Assembly: GCA_037039685.1 (NCBI GenBank)
Contig: JAWNGF010000009.1
Span: forward strand, 682,001 to 746,000
Length of the DNA: 64,000 nucleotides
Direction of reading: 5' to 3'
DNA from: Ceratobasidium sp. AG-K
Taxonomy: Eukaryota; Basidiomycota; Agaricomycetes; Cantharellales; Ceratobasidiaceae
The first letter of the stretch is position 1; the number at the start of each line of letters is the position of its first letter. Under the pieces are notes generated by a model. That model worked only from the letters and a program-made list of their open reading frames with translations, did not search any database and had not been told where the DNA came from. Shown piece by piece: positions 60,901-64,000 of the stretch. A program made the translations under genes and the position numbers.

Positions 60901-62120
60901 TGCAATTCGCACGAGTTGGGATGGCCCCGACTCAGAGCCGACGTAGAGTACATTGTTGGATAGATATGAAAGTGTGGATGGCACCGAGACCTACAGCATT
61001 TCAGGATGGATTGGTCGAGTATCGTTAGAATTACTTACCTGCCCCAATAGCACAGTTGACGCTTTAAATTCGGGCTCAACCGACATGCTTAGGAGAAATA
61101 GCCGCCCAAATGAATCTCCGATGACTAGATGCGTCCCATCGACCTGCGTCCATGCCGAGACATCATTAAATGGAACTTCTGTGGTAACCATACCCGCTTG
61201 AATCGCCGCTTTGACTTCGGATTTCGATCGGCTAGACCGAGACTTGCTCTTCCCCTTTTTCGAATCGCGGTCCTCACCATGATCGATATTGCCACCAGGT
61301 TTGAGGAAGGTGACCAACTTCCTGGCAAATAGTAGGATCCCAAACACAGTCTCATCCGTTGCGGACTCGATACGAACGGGGATGACCAAGTCGGGTACAG
61401 TTTTGAGCTCCTTTTCGGGAATGTGCGGGGAGGGGTCCATTGTATCGATGTTACGTCCAATAATACACGCGTTTCCATTTTGCTCTGTGTAAACGATGGC
61501 AAGGACCGAGTCCGAGGCAGGTAACGTGAAACACATGCTTTGGATCGTTAGTTCGTGGACTCTATTCGCGTGGTAATTTGTTAGTGTATCGCTGTATCAA
61601 TGCGATAGGACACACCGTAGATCAGACTCCTTGACCTCGTATGGGGCCTGGGAGCCAACCTGCAACACCTTGACATGGCCATTATAAAAAGACGCGCACA
61701 CTGTCTGGTCTCTTCCAATAGTACCGCTGAAGCCAACCGAGGGTCTATGTGAAAGAGGAGATATGGTTGACGTGTGGTGGGTAGTCAGCTCGAAAGTTCG
61801 GGGATTAAAGTCGATGACAATTATTTTGGCCCGCGGGATGTCCAGCGAAACTACGAGGTGTTTCTGTCGAGTGGTGAGATGCATCCTGAGACGACAAATA
61901 CTCCGGGACGTACGGATGTCTCTAGTTGTAATAATCCCCTAGTCTGTCCCCATATTTCCCTCTCGCAGACCAACTCTGTTCCATGTGGCTTGAGAACGTA
62001 TATTAGCAACCTATCTGTCCTCAATACCGCCAAAAAGCGCTCCTCCGAGCCTCGAAACGAGCAGGCAAGCGAGTACGAAACCGCAGAGGGTCGGTTGAAC
62101 GTCGAAGCTATCAAGTGCAT
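57919..62120 (-). CDS. DDB1: UV-damaged DNA-binding protein 1 homologue (DDB1)
   Basis: Many short exons on the minus strand read in order as DDB1. The N-terminal propeller starts STFNRPSAVSYSLACSF and RTDRLLIYVLKPHGTELV; then HLVVSLDIPRAKIIVIDFN, LAIVYTEQNGNACI, THLVIGDSFGRLFLL, LSNNVLYVGSESGPSQLVRI. Further on come NHVYLVATTNTSTFLLTL and PRGDITAASVDTGS. The C-terminal helical part reads RGVTDGDFIKTFLELDPQLA and EEEQIRSCLDALSTVQ. DDB1 is the adaptor of CUL4 ubiquitin ligases and acts in repair and cell-cycle control. An acidic run of Asp/Glu from an ATC/CTC repeat (58665-58700) lies in a loop. Two points are unresolved: the joint near 61900 needs a one-base frame change that no normal intron explains, and the full exon list was not completed. 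Confidence 0.85.
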
Positions 62121-62282
62121 AACTATTACTAGTGGAGGTTAGTAAAGGGATACGTCACCCAACGATTGGTGATCGTCAGGTGCAGATGAAATTCCGACCA
62201 CAACGAGGCTAATTGACCCAGTCAGGGAACTATTGATCGGCGTGTTTCTTCCCGCCCACTCCCCACCACCAACAGCTGCAGG
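62121..62282. promoter_or_regulatory. Bidirectional promoter between DDB1 and the zinc GTPase
   Basis: The start codons of DDB1 (-) and the COG0523 gene (+) are 162 bp apart and divergent. No clear TATA box is seen. Confidence 0.5.
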
Positions 62283-63933
62283 ATGGATAGCGATGACGAA
62301 GCACCGTAAGCCAACTAATCAAACCAGTCTCGCTAGCTCTTATGCCAATACATATAGTGAACTCATCTCCCATGAGGCGTCTGCTCCATTGGCGTAAATA
62401 CCCAGTACCATTGCATTTCGGAGATGTTTACCTTTAGTCTAGGTCAAATCCAGTTTCACAAACGCCAATGAAAGTTCCTCTAACAATCATCACCGGTCCG
62501 TCTTTGGAGTTATGTATGGGGATTTTTTCTAATCAATCAGGGTATGGTGTCAGGATTTCTTGGTTCAGGTTAGTAAAGGACAACGGTACCCACCATCCAA
62601 AAATACTAAGCAAAACGCCGCTCTCGTCTATCAGGCAAATCGACCTTTCTCAAGTTGGTCTGTTCATCCATTGCTGATGTTACATGGCTAACGGGAGTAA
62701 TCCAAAAGGTATGTGCTGACTGAGAAGCATGGATACCGGGGTAAGTGGAGTGGACCTCGCATCGTCGGGAACGCAGCTCAGTCAATTCTTCAGTCGCGAT
62801 TATTATGAATGAGTTCGGGGATACAGCCGATATTGAAGGTTAGATACCCCTTTAACCCTTCATATGTCGCCCATACTGATGATTATAGGACGAGCCATCT
62901 CTGTTTCCTCTCCTGATGATCCATCCTCCCTTGCCACCGAGTTCCTGGAGTTGGCCAATGGTTGTTTGTGCTGCTCTATCAAAGACACGGGCGCAGCAGC
63001 CATAGAAAAGCTAATGCGCAAGCAAGGCGCATTTGATTACATTATGCTTGAGACCACAGGACTAGCTGATCCAGGTGAGTGAGTCGCTGCGCCTGTAATT
63101 ACTACCCTTACGATTGGGATTCCAACAGGTCCGATTGCGGCGACGTTCTGGCAAAACGAAGATTTCTCAGAGCAGATTGTGTTGGATGGCGTTGTATGCG
63201 TTGTAGATGGCGTTTTTGGTCTCAAGGTATGTTTCGTTACGTTGTGGGCAACCCTGTGGTAATACCTCACTTCAGGAACTAGCGGGCGAGAATAGAACTA
63301 CAAGCCGGCAGTAAGTTCACCCGTATTTCCTTGGCAAGTCTACTTACATCTATATTACACAGACAAATTGCTCTCGCAGACATTACCCTACTAAACAAGG
63401 TAGACCTTGCCGAGGACACTAAGGTTCTAGCGCTGGAGCGGGAAATTCGCCACATCAACCCTACAACTCCCATTATCCAAACTACGTATGGCAAAGTGGA
63501 CTTGGCGCGTGTGCTCAATACGGGTGCATACAGCTCGTTCAAGGCGAACCAACCCGAGCACGTACACGACGCCGAATGCGATCATCAACACGATCTCGAT
63601 AGTATTTCTTCGATACAGATACAACTATCGACACTCACCGAGGCGCAGATGTCCAAGCTAGACGAGTGGATCCGATCGGTCCTTTGGGAAATGAAACTCC
63701 CTGGCGGATTTGATGATCAAACACTTGAAGTGCTGCGGTGCAAGGGGATATATTCCTCAACCAGTGGAAAATCACATTTATTGCAGGGGGTTCAGACACT
63801 GTACGACGTGACCGAGTTAGGTCCGAGCGAGGGTGTGGGCAAAGGCAAGATTGTTCTCATTGGACGAGGACTCTCAAGCAGCATTGCAGGTCACTTGGAG
63901 CAGTACCTTGGCTTCCATAACACAAATGTATGA
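62283..63933 (+). CDS. ZNG1: COG0523/CobW GTPase, ZNG1-type zinc metallochaperone
   Basis: Eleven exons (62283-62305, 62358-62393, 62443-62495, 62554-62568, 62635-62653, 62709-62740, 62794-62838, 62889-63074, 63129-63226, 63276-63310, 63363-63933) give 370 residues. The P-loop GFLGSGKST is spread over three exons, one of 15 nt and one of 19 nt. [10 protein letters not shown] is followed by the metal motif GCLCC (CxCC), then LETTGLADP and the G4 motif LLNKVDL. A His/Asp-rich loop ([12 protein letters not shown]) fits metal binding, and CobW-type C-terminal motifs ([17 protein letters not shown]) follow. ZNG1 proteins hand zinc to methionine aminopeptidase 1 using GTP. The N-terminal DDEAPELISHE resembles the PELV motif that docks to that client. 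Confidence 0.9.
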
Positions 63934-64000
63934 CATGATTTTCGTTTTGGCAATATTGGTTGCCAATGAACATGGTGGATATATGCGGTTCCCCCATTAC

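Overview
The window looks like nuclear DNA of a filamentous basidiomycete (Agaricomycetes; gene content and style resemble Rhizoctonia/Ceratobasidium, order Cantharellales, which is an inference). Nearly every gene is cut by many 45-60 nt introns. Spliced models can be checked by exon arithmetic: Aurora, XPB, RIO1, ILV3, VDAC, POLE4-like, methyltransferase, RasGEF, YAE1, secreted protein, HPt and COG0523 models all close to a whole number of codons. No rRNA, tRNA, CRISPR or intact transposon was recognised.

Layout. 1-1738 (-): 5' part of a NACHT NLR (copy C), cut by the window edge. 3.7-4.4 kb: decayed cofilin. 5.6-15.8 kb: septin-like GTPase (-), Aurora kinase (+), TFIIH helicase XPB/Ssl2 (-), Zn2Cys6 factor (-) with a broken zinc cluster. 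16.9-27.4 kb: RIO1 (+), dihydroxy-acid dehydratase (-), a 541-residue Q-rich protein (-), a one-exon hypothetical (-), mitochondrial porin (-). 29-34 kb: NLR copy A (+). 36-47.6 kb: histone-fold protein (-) divergent from a SAM methyltransferase (+), a 1545-residue Cdc25-type RasGEF with SH3 and WW domains (+), YAE1 (-), a serine-rich hypothetical (+). 48.7-53.7 kb: NLR copy B (+). 54.8-63.9 kb: small secreted protein (-), Ypd1-like HPt protein (+), a disrupted gene (-), DDB1 (-), COG0523/ZNG1-type zinc GTPase (+).

Most genes are housekeeping: DNA repair and transcription (XPB, DDB1), ribosome and Fe-S assembly (RIO1, YAE1), branched-chain amino acids (ILV3), mitosis (Aurora), signalling (RasGEF, HPt). 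The accessory layer is a dispersed family of three NLR paralogues (helical N-terminus, NACHT, fourteen WD40 repeats). They share exon lengths, a 15-bp imperfect palindrome about 70 bp before the start codon and, for A and B, 3' flanks. Copy C is intact as far as it can be seen. Copy A has lost a splice donor and has a 2-nt indel; copy B has three separate 1-nt deletions. This is the most interesting system here: a STAND-type immune or incompatibility receptor family turning over by duplication and decay, in gene-poor stretches between conserved genes.
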